Shown here: one piece after another, positions 1-9,140 of the stretch
Layout of the letters: every line of letters begins with the position of its first letter
Numbering within the stretch: position 1 is the stretch's first letter
Assembly: GCA_023390115.1 (NCBI GenBank)
Contig: JAEWDM010000013.1
Location: 1 to 53,078, forward strand
Direction of reading: 5' to 3'
Length of the DNA stretch: 53,078 bases
Source: Bacillota bacterium
GTDB lineage: Bacteria > Bacillota > Clostridia > Acetivibrionales > DSM-27016
The notes under the pieces: model-generated
Seen by the model: the letters and a program-made list of their open reading frames with translations, nothing else
Databases searched by the model: none
Told to the model about the DNA's origin: nothing
Program-made: the position numbers and the translations under genes

Positions 1-120
1 AGCCCAAACACGGCTGAATCGAATCGCCCCTGTAATGCGTCCCTGGTCGCATAATTGTTGAACCCGCCTGTTTGAAATACCCCATTTTTCAGCGGCCTGC
101 TGTGTTGAAATATAGTCCAT
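1..120 (-). CDS. Excisionase-like / MerR-type helix-turn-helix protein (partial, runs off the window)
   Basis: The 40 visible residues begin MDYISTQQAAEKWGISNRRV and form a helix-turn-helix of the MerR/excisionase (HTH_17) type. The conserved parts are STQQAAEKWGIS followed by RRVQQLCDQGRI. Such small proteins bind DNA next to recombination sites or act as regulators of mobile elements. The ATG at 120 is preceded by a GGAAAGGA ribosome binding site. The C-terminal part lies outside the window, so total length is unknown. Together with the many gene fragments further right it suggests that the left flank is also mobile-element-derived. Function is a family-level inference. Confidence 0.7.
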   Translation of the reverse strand, partial: MDYISTQQAAEKWGISNRRVQQLCDQGRITGAIRFSRVWA

Positions 121-331
121 ATCTATCATTTCCTTTCCATTCGGTTATGGGAGAAAGCATATAATAAGCCAATTATAATTATATGCGTTTAAACGAATAG
201 ATACAAGCAAAATAATTTGAACGTTTTAGCGTTCTGTGTCCACCTGATATGGGTTAAAATACAGAGAGAGGCACTATCAGAGCAAAGATGCGAATTTATC
301 ACATTCTCCTCGATCTCTTTTTAAGGAAATG

Positions 332-363
332 CGGCGGCTTTGAACACTACTTCAAAGCCGCCG
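332..363 (-). terminator. Perfect 13-bp inverted repeat at the end of the ABC exporter operon
   Basis: CGGCGGCTTTGAA at 332-344 and TTCAAAGCCGCCG at 351-363 form a perfect hairpin with a 6-nt loop, 35 bases downstream of the permease stop on the minus strand. No U-run follows, so it may be a weak terminator or a transcript-stabilising hairpin. The rest of 121-397 holds no recognisable gene. Confidence 0.55.
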
Positions 364-397
364 GAAGTCAGCCATTCCTCCGACTTTCTCTCATGAA

Positions 398-2872
398 TTA
401 TTCCATTGTTTCAATCGCCTCGACGATATTCATCTTAGCTATTTTTTTTAGCGGAATATAAGTTGCAATCAAACAAGCCAGAATTGAAATGACCGCCGCT
501 TCTGCAATGGAAAGGAGTGGGATTGATACAAGTTGCAATGTATCTGTACCAGCGGAGCTGACAAAAATCGTACAAATGTATCCTGCAATAGCTCCAATTA
601 GCGAGGCTGCAATTCCGTAATATGCACCCTCCCAAAGAAAGGTTATATAAAGGCTTCCCTCACTCATGCCGATGGCCCGCTGCACACCAATTTCTGTTAC
701 ACGTGTATGAATGTTTGTGTACACCGTGTTAATGATGTTTAGAATCCCGATTAAGCCAACAAATAAAATTAAACCCCATGCCAGCAGTCTGATTTGTTCA
801 TAACTTTCCTTAAGCTGCTGGTCGGTGTTGGCATAAGAAAGCCATGTTCCACCGTTTTTACTGCAAAGATCTTGTATTACCTGTTCAACAGAAGATCGAT
901 CTGCATCCGGTGTTAATATCGGGTAGAGTTCTGTATATCGGTTGTTTTGTGTTATTTTGTCATAGACAGAATCGAATACTACTACTTGAATACCATTGAC
1001 AAAGCCCTCATTCTCAAGCGTAATGGCGGAATTTAACAGCCTAATAACTTTTAAAGAAGTTCCGTTTACGTCAATCTTGTCGCCTACTGACAAAACCGTA
1101 TTCTTTTCCTCAATCCCCCTAAAGGCAATCGGATTTTGAATGAAACATGCTGTGCCGTCCTTTAATGCTTGCAAATCCGACTCAGATAGTGTAGGAAGCA
1201 AACTTTTCAATCTTTCCTTATCAATACCGATCATCTGCATCGTTTCGCCCGGCTGTGGCGTAATAGAGGTTTCTATGTCTTTCAATCTCCCATTTTCATC
1301 CGGTTGATGCAAACTGTATTTTAAAGTGGATACAGCCTGAATACCCGAAACATTTCTTAATTCTGCCAGTTCTTCTGGCGAGAATCCAAGTGTTTGGCTA
1401 GTCAGGGAATAGTCCCCAAGATGCATCTTCTGAACATCATTAGAAGCATCCAACAATCCGGAAAAGCTCTGTAATGCTACAAATACTGTAATACTCATAA
1501 CAAGAGAAAGGATGGTGACTGCTGTCCTGCCTCGGTTTCGCTTCATATTCATTCGAGCATAAAAAGCCTCAAAACTGCGGATACGTTTCACTTTTCTATT
1601 CCGCCGCTTAATGACGGTGGTTTGTCCCTGCATGGCAATCGTAGGGGATACTCTTGCTGCATAACGGGCTGCGGGCATTGCAGAAACCAGTGCAAATACA
1701 ATGGTGATTCCTGCGCTGACTAATAGCGGGATTATTTTACTTCCTGCATTTTGGGCAATCATCGCTGCCAGCTCTGCTTTAGAGCTGGCTAAAAAGATAG
1801 CAGGATTGAAAAAGCCACTCGCCGCTGTTATTACACCCTGAGCAGATAAAAGACCAAGCAAAATTCCGATAGGAATACCAATACCGCATAGAATAGCAAG
1901 CTGCAAAGAAACAAGAAGATACAGCTTGCCTTTCTCAGCACCAATTGCCCTTAAGACGCCATATTCTTTGACTCGTTTCATAACAGCAATTTTTAGAATA
2001 TTGTAGACCACCAAGCCAGCCGCAAACAGAACCAACGCACCAATTAGGACGCCTGCGACAGTCATATAAGAAAATCCCGATCCGGTTTTAGCTTCTGCTT
2101 CCGATTGATGCTCGATTCCAGCCGCAGAAAGCATTGTGTAGTTATATTGAATGCAGTATTCCGGTATGTCGTGCTGTGTAGCCAAATCATCAATTGTTTC
2201 TGAAAATGACTTTTTTTCAGCAGTGCGGATATCAACGGAGTATCGCATATACTTATCAGGCAGCACTTTTTCTGCTGTACCTGTACCAACGATCCCACGG
2301 ACAGTGCCGCTTACATAACCTACATAATTCGATTTCAGTATTCCGGTCAGAATAAAGTTGTGCGTATATTCATAGCTGGCTTCGGTGTCCTGCAAGAGAG
2401 AAATACTAAGATTAAGGGAAATGGTATCGCCAATTTCTCCTTGGAAGTCAAGCATATCCAGCACATTCCGGGGTAAAACAATTTCTTCTGCCTTTTCAGG
2501 GAGTTTTCCACTCTCAAGCTGTGAATCCGATGGATAAGCAGAAAGGGCATTTCCTATATACTCTCTAAGCAAAACAGATATTTTACTGTTATTTATATCT
2601 GCCCTACCAATGGAAATAACACTTTCTGCATAAGAAAGCCGGAAATCCATTGACAAATTGCTTGCTTGTTCTTCGGTCATTTGGTGAAAGGTGACATATC
2701 GGTTTCCGTTCAGATTGATTGCCTGGCTTTGCTGCATCGCGTTCAAAACACCTATTGATTGCCCGATTACAGTTGTCATCATGGTGGAAAGAACCACTGC
2801 AATTAAAATTAGAGCAGAGGTGACCTTTTGCGCCCATAGTTCTTTCCATGCAAGGGTACGATAGGATTTCAT
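398..2872 (-). CDS. ABC transporter permease, duplicated FtsX/MacB type
   Basis: An 824-residue integral membrane protein with two FtsX-type modules. One transmembrane segment lies near residues 15-37, three around 270-405, another near 450-470, and three around 695-810. Extracytoplasmic MacB_PCD-like domains lie between the first helix and the triplet in each half. The second half ends in the typical RVTEIGVQRAIGMSEG motif and a three-helix core. It would pair with the ATPase encoded just upstream (ATGA overlap) to export or extract an amphipathic compound such as an antimicrobial peptide. The adjacent two-component system suggests induction by that substrate. The substrate itself cannot be told from sequence. 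Confidence 0.85.
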   Translation of the reverse strand: MKSYRTLAWKELWAQKVTSALILIAVVLSTMMTTVIGQSIGVLNAMQQSQAINLNGNRYVTFHQMTEEQASNLSMDFRLSYAESVISIGRADINNSKISVLLREYIGNALSAYPSDSQLESGKLPEKAEEIVLPRNVLDMLDFQGEIGDTISLNLSISLLQDTEASYEYTHNFILTGILKSNYVGYVSGTVRGIVGTGTAEKVLPDKYMRYSVDIRTAEKKSFSETIDDLATQHDIPEYCIQYNYTMLSAAGIEHQSEAEAKTGSGFSYMTVAGVLIGALVLFAAGLVVYNILKIAVMKRVKEYGVLRAIGAEKGKLYLLVSLQLAILCGIGIPIGILLGLLSAQGVITAASGFFNPAIFLASSKAELAAMIAQNAGSKIIPLLVSAGITIVFALVSAMPAARYAARVSPTIAMQGQTTVIKRRNRKVKRIRSFEAFYARMNMKRNRGRTAVTILSLVMSITVFVALQSFSGLLDASNDVQKMHLGDYSLTSQTLGFSPEELAELRNVSGIQAVSTLKYSLHQPDENGRLKDIETSITPQPGETMQMIGIDKERLKSLLPTLSESDLQALKDGTACFIQNPIAFRGIEEKNTVLSVGDKIDVNGTSLKVIRLLNSAITLENEGFVNGIQVVVFDSVYDKITQNNRYTELYPILTPDADRSSVEQVIQDLCSKNGGTWLSYANTDQQLKESYEQIRLLAWGLILFVGLIGILNIINTVYTNIHTRVTEIGVQRAIGMSEGSLYITFLWEGAYYGIAASLIGAIAGYICTIFVSSAGTDTLQLVSIPLLSIAEAAVISILACLIATYIPLKKIAKMNIVEAIETME

Positions 2873-3543
2873 TTTGCCGTCACCTCCGAAAGAACACCGT
2901 CCACAATGACAAACTGTCTGTCTGCCATTGTTGCTATACGGCTATCGTGGGTAATAATAACAAGTGTCTTACCCATTTTGTGCTGTATGTTTTTTAGCAG
3001 TTCCATCACTTCGCTGCCGCTTTTACTATCAAGGTTTCCAGTTGGTTCATCAGCAAAAATAATATCGGGTTCAGCAATCAGAGCGCGGGCTATGGCCACA
3101 CGCTGTTGCTGTCCACCCGACAGCTCATTAGGTAAGTGAGTTAACCGATCACTAATACCAAGTAAATCTGTAAGCTGCTTTAGATATGTTTCATCATTAT
3201 GCTTCTTATCAAGCAACAACGGCATAATGATATTTTCCTTTGCTGTCAAAACAGGGAGCAGATTAAATTGCTGAAAGATAAAGCCAATTCTTTGTCTGCG
3301 AAAAGCAGACAGCTCTTTATCGCTAAAACTGTAAATTTCTTTCCCGTCATAGGAAAGGCTGCCGGATGTGGGCTTATCCAGTCCCGAAAGAATATGCAGT
3401 AATGTGCTTTTCCCGCTGCCAGATGGCCCCATAATGGAGATAAAATCACTGGTTGCGATTTCTAAGTTCACCTTGTTTAAAGCAACAACTTTGTTTTCAT
3501 CGCCGCCATAAATCTTTGAAAGTTCTTTGGCTTCAATTATCAT
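2869..3543 (-). CDS. ABC transporter ATP-binding protein (LolD/MacB-type)
   Basis: A 224-residue ATPase. Walker A is GPSGSGKS, the Q-loop follows in FIFQQFNLLP, the signature is LSGGQQQRVAIARAL, Walker B is IIFADEP followed by TGNLDSKSG, and the switch histidine lies in VIITHD. This set is characteristic of the MacB/LolD/FtsE-type partner of FtsX permeases. I chose the start at 3543 because AAGGAGAG lies 9 bases upstream; the reading frame stays open further but has no ribosome binding site there. Its stop overlaps the permease start (ATGA), so the two subunits are translationally coupled. Confidence 0.9.
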   Translation of the reverse strand: MIIEAKELSKIYGGDENKVVALNKVNLEIATSDFISIMGPSGSGKSTLLHILSGLDKPTSGSLSYDGKEIYSFSDKELSAFRRQRIGFIFQQFNLLPVLTAKENIIMPLLLDKKHNDETYLKQLTDLLGISDRLTHLPNELSGGQQQRVAIARALIAEPDIIFADEPTGNLDSKSGSEVMELLKNIQHKMGKTLVIITHDSRIATMADRQFVIVDGVLSEVTAK

Positions 3544-3604
3544 AAAAAATACTCTCCTTATTTTTGTTATAAGGAGAGTGTAAAATATAAATCTCAAAAA
3601 TCTC

Positions 3605-4768
3605 TCAAGACTTCAAAATAGAAAAACAAGCTGTCACTTTTGCTCCCTTTTCAATGTTTTCTATTTTAAGATTTCCTCCATGCCTTTTGCAAAGCAAAGA
3701 GCATACATAAAGTCCCATACCAAAATGCTCTTGTTCTTCTCGGTTATCATCTCTTGAAAATGGTCGTATTCCTTTTTGAAGAAGCGCAGGTGAAAAGCCA
3801 GTTCCGTCATCAGATACGCATACAATAATCTTTTCAGTATCATGGAACAGGTTTATTTGGATTGTTGTTTTCGCATATCTTAAAGCATTGCTGACAAGAT
3901 TTTCGATTACGTTTTGAAGAATATACTGATCGACAGATACTTCAGTGTCAGTCCCGCAGGAAGTAAACTTTATCTCTGCTTTTTGATGATTACTGAGAAA
4001 GGTTAAGCTTTGTTCCAATTCTTTTGAAAGCACTGACCAACGTGTGACTTGCGGAGCATAGTTCCAATCCTCTAATTTCTGAGCGGTGGACATTGCTTCT
4101 ACATAGGTTTCTATTCGGGATGTGTATTGGGTAATCAACGAGAGTGACTCATTTATACTAGACGAGTCCGCTTTCTGTGCTGCTAAATTTTTGTGCAATA
4201 ATTTTGCACATCCCTTTAGAACCGTGACAGGGTTTCTTAAATCATGAGAGAACGCAGCATTCAGTCTTTTCCGTTCTTCCATTTGTCTCCAAAGCTCTTG
4301 GTTATTAGATTTAAGTTCTATACGCATTGTTTCAAAAGCGACGCAAAGTTCTCCGAGTTCATCGCTTGAAAGTTTTTCCACGGTAAAATCCAAGTCTTGC
4401 TTTTGTATCCGCTCAGCACTGTGTTGCAAAATAGCAAGAGGCTTTTTCAACTTAATGCGATAGAAGGTAATGTCAGCCAATATCAATGATACTACTACAA
4501 AGAAAACTGGAAGGGTAATTTGCAAGATATCTACTAATAAATATTTTGCATTTCGATTATTTTCTTCATCTGCTTCTTTGTGATAGGACGAAGTAATCTC
4601 ACCATTTCCATCTACGGTAATTTCATATTGAGGGTACGGCTTAACCTTGCTCCGTAGTTCCACACATGCCATAAAGGATATTGCAGATAATAACAGTCCG
4701 ACACACAGAAACAGTGCGCTAATTACAAAAAAAGATTGTTTCAAGCTTCTATTCTTCAACCATTCCAT
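3605..4768 (-). CDS. Sensor histidine kinase (VanS-like)
   Basis: A 387-residue membrane kinase. A transmembrane segment near residues 13-35, an extracytoplasmic loop of about 40 residues, and a second segment near 78-100 are followed by a HAMP region and a coiled linker. The H-box is FSHDLRNPVTVLKG, the N-box NVIENLVSNALRYA, the G1 box VSDDGTGF and the G2 box GMGLYVC. All catalytic motifs are intact. It overlaps the regulator gene by 13 bases and lies just upstream of the ABC pair, so it most likely senses the exporter's substrate. The short sensory loop is also seen in intramembrane-sensing kinases, so the signal is open. Confidence 0.88.
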   Translation of the reverse strand: MEWLKNRSLKQSFFVISALFLCVGLLLSAISFMACVELRSKVKPYPQYEITVDGNGEITSSYHKEADEENNRNAKYLLVDILQITLPVFFVVVSLILADITFYRIKLKKPLAILQHSAERIQKQDLDFTVEKLSSDELGELCVAFETMRIELKSNNQELWRQMEERKRLNAAFSHDLRNPVTVLKGCAKLLHKNLAAQKADSSSINESLSLITQYTSRIETYVEAMSTAQKLEDWNYAPQVTRWSVLSKELEQSLTFLSNHQKAEIKFTSCGTDTEVSVDQYILQNVIENLVSNALRYAKTTIQINLFHDTEKIIVCVSDDGTGFSPALLQKGIRPFSRDDNREEQEHFGMGLYVCSLLCKRHGGNLKIENIEKGAKVTACFSILKS

Positions 4769-5430
4769 TTATAGCCCACCCCCCAGACTGTTTCAATATA
4801 GCTGTGAAGTGAAAGCGCTGCAAATTTTGCTCTTGTCTTACGAATATGTTCCATAATCGTATCACTATTCCCATCTCCATCAAGTCCCCACACCAAATCG
4901 TATATCCGCTCCCTGTCAAACACCTGTCCCGCATTCATAGATAAAAGCTCAACAATATCAAATTCCTTTTTTGAGAGCGAAACAATCGATTCTTTTATAG
5001 TAACCTGTCGCTGGGAATAGTCTATCACCATATCTCCAAAGAACCGCACTACAGATTGCTCTTGCCTGCGATTTTCTCGTCTTAAATGTGCTGCTACTCT
5101 TGCACCTAATTCATCAAGGTCAAAAGGCTTTACAATATAATCATCCGCACCAGCACGAAACCCATTTATCTTGTCACTTGTTTCAATCCGGGCAGTCAGA
5201 AATAAAATAGGGCATGAAATATGTTCTCGAATATGGTGGCAAACTGTGATTCCGTCTATATCGGGCATATTAATATCCAGTAAAATGATATCGGGATTAT
5301 GTGCCGCTTTTTGTAATGCTTCATTTCCGTTGTATGCAGTGTAAACGGAATAACCTAATATTTCAAAATAATTTTTCATCACGGTGACAATGCCTTTTTC
5401 ATCATCTACCAATAATATTTTTTTACTCAT
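4756..5430 (-). CDS. OmpR/PhoB-family response regulator
   Basis: A 224-residue regulator with an N-terminal receiver (acidic pocket D9/D10, phosphoacceptor D52 in ILLDINMPDIDG, conserved lysine in VKPFD) and a C-terminal winged helix ending VETVWGVGYKW. GAAAGGAGG lies before the ATG at 5430. It is the first gene of a regulator-kinase-ATPase-permease operon on the minus strand and likely controls that operon in response to the adjacent kinase. Confidence 0.92.
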   Translation of the reverse strand: MSKKILLVDDEKGIVTVMKNYFEILGYSVYTAYNGNEALQKAAHNPDIILLDINMPDIDGITVCHHIREHISCPILFLTARIETSDKINGFRAGADDYIVKPFDLDELGARVAAHLRRENRRQEQSVVRFFGDMVIDYSQRQVTIKESIVSLSKKEFDIVELLSMNAGQVFDRERIYDLVWGLDGDGNSDTIMEHIRKTRAKFAALSLHSYIETVWGVGYKWNG

Positions 5431-5467
5431 ATCGGCAAACCTCCTTTCGTAGAATGCTTTTATTATC

Positions 5468-5796
5468 TTAATTAAATCTCAAGATTTCCTCAAGCATAAG
5501 TATAAGATTTTTTTGAGAAGACAGGCTTCCAGGAAAATTACTGCCATCAAAAACAACGCCAATTTGTTCCCGAACAGCATTATCAATCTGCTTTTCCTCT
5601 TTTCCAAGAATAAGACAGTTCCTGCGTCCTTTTGGATAAGTCCGAGAAGGGCATTGATTGTCGTACTTTTTCCTGCACCGTTTTCTCCAATAAGACCAAC
5701 GATTGAGCCACGTAGCACAGCAAATGTTATGCCGTCTAAAGTAAAGTCTGTGTATCGTTTGGTCAGACCATTAACAACTAAAGCATTGTTTTTCAT
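5468..5796 (-). pseudogene. Frameshifted, truncated ABC-2-type transporter ATPase
   Basis: The N-terminal 55 or so residues are a normal ABC ATPase: GLTKRY, Walker A GENGAGKSTTINALLG. At about 5591-5605 the frame is lost within a purine run. The neighbouring frame continues with VREQIGVVFDGSNFPGSL, typical family sequence just after Walker A, and then ends within 20 codons. Signature and Walker B motifs are absent, so the product cannot hydrolyse ATP. The ATG at 5796 has AGGAGG 7 bases upstream and overlaps the stop of the preceding chimeric fragment. This is a relic of a GntR/YtrA-regulated ABC operon. Confidence 0.8.
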
Positions 5797-5798
5797 TA

Positions 5799-5948
5799 TC
5801 ATACCTCCTCTTGGTAGAACATTTTCAAAAGCTCAATAAGCTTTTCCACAGGAATACCGCTTGTTCTTCCTATTTCTGCGGCTTCCAGCTTTCGCAGAAA
5901 GTGATCCTCCGGCACCAAATCTTCCATTGTGATACAGTGCATTTTCAT
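5799..5948 (-). pseudogene. Chimeric remnant: IS1182-type transposase start fused to GntR/YtrA-type regulator end
   Basis: A 49-codon open frame starts at the ATG at 5948. The first half, with MEDLVPEDHFLRKLE, matches the conserved N-terminus of IS1182-family transposases. The second half, GRTSGIPVEKLIELLKMFY, resembles the C-terminus of YtrA-like GntR regulators, which usually precede an ABC-2 ATPase as here. The two halves are joined in frame, which points to a recombination or imprecise IS deletion. A TATAAT and a GGAGGAG lie upstream at about 6003-6016. Any function of the 49-residue product is unknown. Confidence 0.6.
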
Positions 5949-6049
5949 TTGTACCCCGTCACGTTCCCTCAACATCCTAAAACATTTCCTACCGTTACTT
6001 TTCTCCTCCTATTATACCATTTTTTCACTTCCTTTTTGGGACTTTGTCA

Positions 6050-6495
6050 ACACCTCGAAGTTGGCCCGAAGTTGCGAGGGAGCTTGTCCGTAGGGCCAGC
6101 AAACAAAAAGACACCTATTCGAGAAAATCCTCGAACGGTGTCGTATGAAAAATGGGCGCAGTATCCGCCCATAAATTGATGTGATATTTTAAAATTGAGG
6201 GTTAGAACATCAGCTAAGCCAAGCCGTCATGGTAAGGTGGCGGCCCCTCACGGATAGTAAAAAGCGGCTTCGGACACATGGAAAACCTCCTATCCCAAAG
6301 CCGCCGTTGCCGTTATGGACAAAAAAGGGTGCAACTATCACGCCTCCCCGCAATTTCCTTTTTCGCAGAGAAAAGCGGCGACTTTGACTTTTGATTTCAA
6401 AACCGCCGCTTCGCGTCCATTATTCTTCAGAGCGCATAGCTACTCAGCCGCCGAAACAACAGGTTTTATTACCGTTGGACGGGATACAGATTATC
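6050..6495. other. Gene-free stretch with four hairpins
   Basis: I see no gene here. There are four inverted repeats. At 6110-6142 the GACACC..TTCGAG arms pair with CTCGAA..GGTGTC. At 6152-6172 ATGGGCG pairs with CGCCCAT. At about 6262-6305 a GCGGCTTcGG/CC(C)AAAGCCGCC-type imperfect pair occurs. At about 6372-6412 AAGCGGCG pairs with CGCCGCTT. The last two resemble the 332-363 hairpin in base composition and may terminate the 6496-7449 transcript. An IS end may lie among them. Confidence 0.5.
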
Positions 6496-7449
6496 CTATC
6501 GGCCATTTTCATCAATCCTACGTAAAATCGAGTTAAAAACTTTATCGCTTGGTGCGACTTCTCTATTTTTGATGGCTGCTATTGTTTCCTTTCTGCTTAC
6601 GGGGGCGGACTGTGTGACAACAGTACCTTTCGTCGTTTGCATAGCCGGAATAAAGCGGGTTCGATTGGAGTATACAATGAACGCTGCTCCGATAAGCGAA
6701 ATTGCGAAAATTGTCCAAATCCATAAGCTATTACCCTTATCCATACTACCAACTTTGCTGGTCTCTTTGGTAGCATCTAAATCATCGGTTACTACAACAA
6801 AACTGCCATACTGCCGATTGAATTTAGCGGCATACTCTTTCAGATGTTCTTCGGATATTTTCACCATCACTACTTCCGAATTGAGCACCATTATAGCGCC
6901 GTGAATATTATCATCCTCACTTGTCTGGATTTCATTGTACGCAGCTTGCCGCTGGCTGTAAGAATACTGGCAATCAACAAAGGTGATGCGGCAGTCAGGT
7001 GAAAGCATGTTGATGATTTCTTGCTTTCGGCTATCATCGGCATTGACAATTCCAATCTCCCACCATGAAACTTTAGTGCCATCTTCTAATACTTCGCCCC
7101 CAGCTTCATAGGCGAAAGATATATCATCGGGATATCCGTTTTCTGCCCAATACTTATCAGGGGCTTCAATACTTCCGTGTCCGGCTTCACCATCAGAAAG
7201 GCGAGGCGTATCATTGTTATTCGGTTCTTCCTTATATGTGCCTTCGTCAACAGGAGCATCAGAAGATGCAGGCGCATTATCCGAAATAGGAGTATCTGCT
7301 TGTGGTTCCTTGTCAATATAATAGGGTTCTTTATCAGTGTAAAGAATGTTCTCTTGTTCCCGTGTGGGAGCTTCATTTGTGGCAAATGCTGTAATGGGTA
7401 CAGACAAGATACATGCAAGTGTCATTAAAATCGCTATAAACCTTTTCAT
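6496..7449 (-). CDS. Secreted, C-terminally membrane-anchored protein of unknown function, paired with an ECF sigma factor
   Basis: A 317-residue protein I do not recognise. A signal peptide (MKRFIAILMTLACILSVPITAFA) is followed by an acidic, Pro/Asp/Glu-rich low-complexity stretch to about residue 90. A compact domain follows (about 95-230), then a transmembrane helix near residues 246-266 and a cytoplasmic tail of about 50 residues. Its start overlaps the sigma factor stop (ATGA), so the two are co-translated. A cytoplasmic tail after one helix fits an anti-sigma-like or sensor role, but the tail shows no known anti-sigma motif, so the role is inference from position only. Confidence 0.65.
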   Translation of the reverse strand: MKRFIAILMTLACILSVPITAFATNEAPTREQENILYTDKEPYYIDKEPQADTPISDNAPASSDAPVDEGTYKEEPNNNDTPRLSDGEAGHGSIEAPDKYWAENGYPDDISFAYEAGGEVLEDGTKVSWWEIGIVNADDSRKQEIINMLSPDCRITFVDCQYSYSQRQAAYNEIQTSEDDNIHGAIMVLNSEVVMVKISEEHLKEYAAKFNRQYGSFVVVTDDLDATKETSKVGSMDKGNSLWIWTIFAISLIGAAFIVYSNRTRFIPAMQTTKGTVVTQSAPVSRKETIAAIKNREVAPSDKVFNSILRRIDENGR

Positions 7450-7967
7450 ATTACACCTCCAGATAAAATAGAACGTAACCGGTTTAATGCTTTTTGATAT
7501 TTCCAGAGAACTGTTCCTAACGGAATGTCCATCATATCAGCTATTTCTCTAAATTTTAATTCGCCATTGATATGTAAGGACACAATCTGACATTCCTGCA
7601 AAGGCAGGGTTTTCATAGCATGGTCAATGTCCATTTTCATCGAAAAATCGTCTGTTGGGAGATATACAATGTTCTCTATACTTTCCAAATCAGCAAACTG
7701 CGGTTGCTTCCTTACACTGTCAATAGCCAGATTGCGCGCTATCTGGAATATATAAGCGCGAGGATTTTTGATCGGAGGCTTTGGCGGTGACCGATATAGT
7801 TTGATAAAAACTTCCTGTAAAATGTCCTCTGATTCCGCTTTGTCCTGTGTAATACGCAGGATAATCGTATACATCGGTGTTTTCAAATGTTTGTAGATTT
7901 CTTCAAACGCTGTTTTATCGCCATTGCGCAAAGCGACAAGTTTTTTCTGTAATTCCTCCTTGCTCAC
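7446..7967 (-). CDS. ECF-type RNA polymerase sigma factor
   Basis: A 173-residue sigma-70-like factor. Region 2 includes the -10-binding segment SEDILQEVFIKLYR and NPRAYIFQIARNLAID. Region 4 contains LPLQECQIVSLHINGELKFREIADM with the helix-turn-helix FREIADMMDIPLGTVLWKYQKALNRLR. The GTG at 7967 is the best start because GGAGG lies 7 bases upstream; a GTG at 7985 lacks a ribosome binding site. It would direct RNA polymerase to a small regulon, probably including its own operon. The membrane-anchored partner gene overlaps its stop. Confidence 0.88.
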   Translation of the reverse strand: MSKEELQKKLVALRNGDKTAFEEIYKHLKTPMYTIILRITQDKAESEDILQEVFIKLYRSPPKPPIKNPRAYIFQIARNLAIDSVRKQPQFADLESIENIVYLPTDDFSMKMDIDHAMKTLPLQECQIVSLHINGELKFREIADMMDIPLGTVLWKYQKALNRLRSILSGGVI

Positions 7968-8075
7968 CCTTTCGCCTCCTTTCACTTACTATGACGTGTT
8001 CAGGGCATGATTTTATTGGTGAATCTAAAAAAATTTATTAAGCATATTCGAGTATATATATTTATTAGTTATACA

Positions 8076-8291
8076 TTACTTATCTGTCGGTTGTCTATCT
8101 TGGTAATGCAGTAGGCGCAAAAAGACAGCGCCCCACAGTAACAGAGCGGTGGTTAGTGTCAATCCGCCATAAATAATAATTGAATTGCCAGTCATGGCAT
8201 ACATTGCGATAATCAGCGCCAATGCTGTTATAACAGTGCCTATCAAAACTATAAGAACAATCTTGCGAACGGAAAAACCACTTGTTTTCAT
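8076..8291 (-). CDS. 71-residue two-helix membrane protein downstream of an orphan response regulator
   Basis: Two strong hydrophobic helices (about residues 9-30 and 38-60) are separated by a very short loop. The N-terminus is basic and cytoplasmic, and the tail is short and polar. Its ATG overlaps the stop of the response regulator gene (ATGA), the position normally taken by the histidine kinase. It could be the surviving N-terminus of an intramembrane-sensing kinase or a genuine small membrane partner. No H-box or ATPase domain follows before the sigma factor gene. Confidence 0.6.
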   Translation of the reverse strand: MKTSGFSVRKIVLIVLIGTVITALALIIAMYAMTGNSIIIYGGLTLTTALLLWGAVFLRLLHYQDRQPTDK

Positions 8292-8977
8292 GGATGGTCA
8301 CCGCCAATCCATTGATATCCCATGCCATAAGTGGTCTTTATATATTTACGATGATCGGATTCGATTTTCTTGCGGATACGACTAATTGTCGTAGTTAATG
8401 TATGCTCGTCTACAAAATCGCCGTCGATGTCCCATAGTTTTTCCAATAATTGACGCTTCGTCAGTATAATTCGGGGATTTTTAACGAATAGAAATAGGGT
8501 ACGATATTCCTTGGGAGTAAAGTCCACCAGATTACCGTTCAAGGCAGCCGATTGTTCTGAAAAGTCTATTCTTAAATAACCATCATCATACAGTTCATGC
8601 CTTGGCAGCCTTGCATCCAGGTTTTCAAAGACAGCGGCTATTTTCCTTGTAAGCACCGCAATCGAAAAGGGCTTTGTAATATAATCCGCACCGCCGGCCT
8701 CATAGCCCCCTATCATATCGCTTTCCTGATCATTAGCTGTTAAAAATATAGGATAAGAATCCATGCCACGCTCTTTTATTTCGCGGCATAAATCAAGCCC
8801 ACTGCCATCCGGAAGGTTTATGTCAAGCAATATTAAATCCAAATGATTCTCTCGCAGATGATAACGGGCGGAAGCACAATTATTTGCTGAAATAACCTCA
8901 TAGCCATATGAAACCAGATTATAAGCCAATGTCTTATTCAAAAGAGTATCGTCCTCGACAATTAATATTCTTTTCAT
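8288..8977 (-). CDS. OmpR-family response regulator without an adjacent kinase
   Basis: A 229-residue protein with a receiver domain (acidic pocket in ILIVEDD, phosphoacceptor D52 in ILLDINLPDGSG, lysine in ITKPFS) and a winged-helix output domain ending IKTTYGMGYQW. The start at 8977 has GGAGGTGAG 6 bases upstream; an upstream in-frame ATG at 9013 has none. It is followed only by a 71-residue membrane protein, so its kinase must be encoded elsewhere or has been lost. Confidence 0.9.
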   Translation of the reverse strand: MKRILIVEDDTLLNKTLAYNLVSYGYEVISANNCASARYHLRENHLDLILLDINLPDGSGLDLCREIKERGMDSYPIFLTANDQESDMIGGYEAGGADYITKPFSIAVLTRKIAAVFENLDARLPRHELYDDGYLRIDFSEQSAALNGNLVDFTPKEYRTLFLFVKNPRIILTKRQLLEKLWDIDGDFVDEHTLTTTISRIRKKIESDHRKYIKTTYGMGYQWIGGDHP

Positions 8978-9140
8978 ACCACTCACCTCCATTATGGGAA
9001 TTGGCATTTTCATATGCTTGCCAATTATTCCGTTTTTATATAGGGAACGGATACCTCATGATAAGGTATCCGCTCTTGTTAACGATTAAGTGCAATTTCT
9101 CTCATAAGGTTACTTGCAAATCGTCACAGACTAAACTAAC

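Noticed and set aside
6003..6050. TTGACA with TATAAT as a promoter of the chimeric remnant
   Set aside because: The two hexamers are 28 bp apart, too far for a normal promoter.
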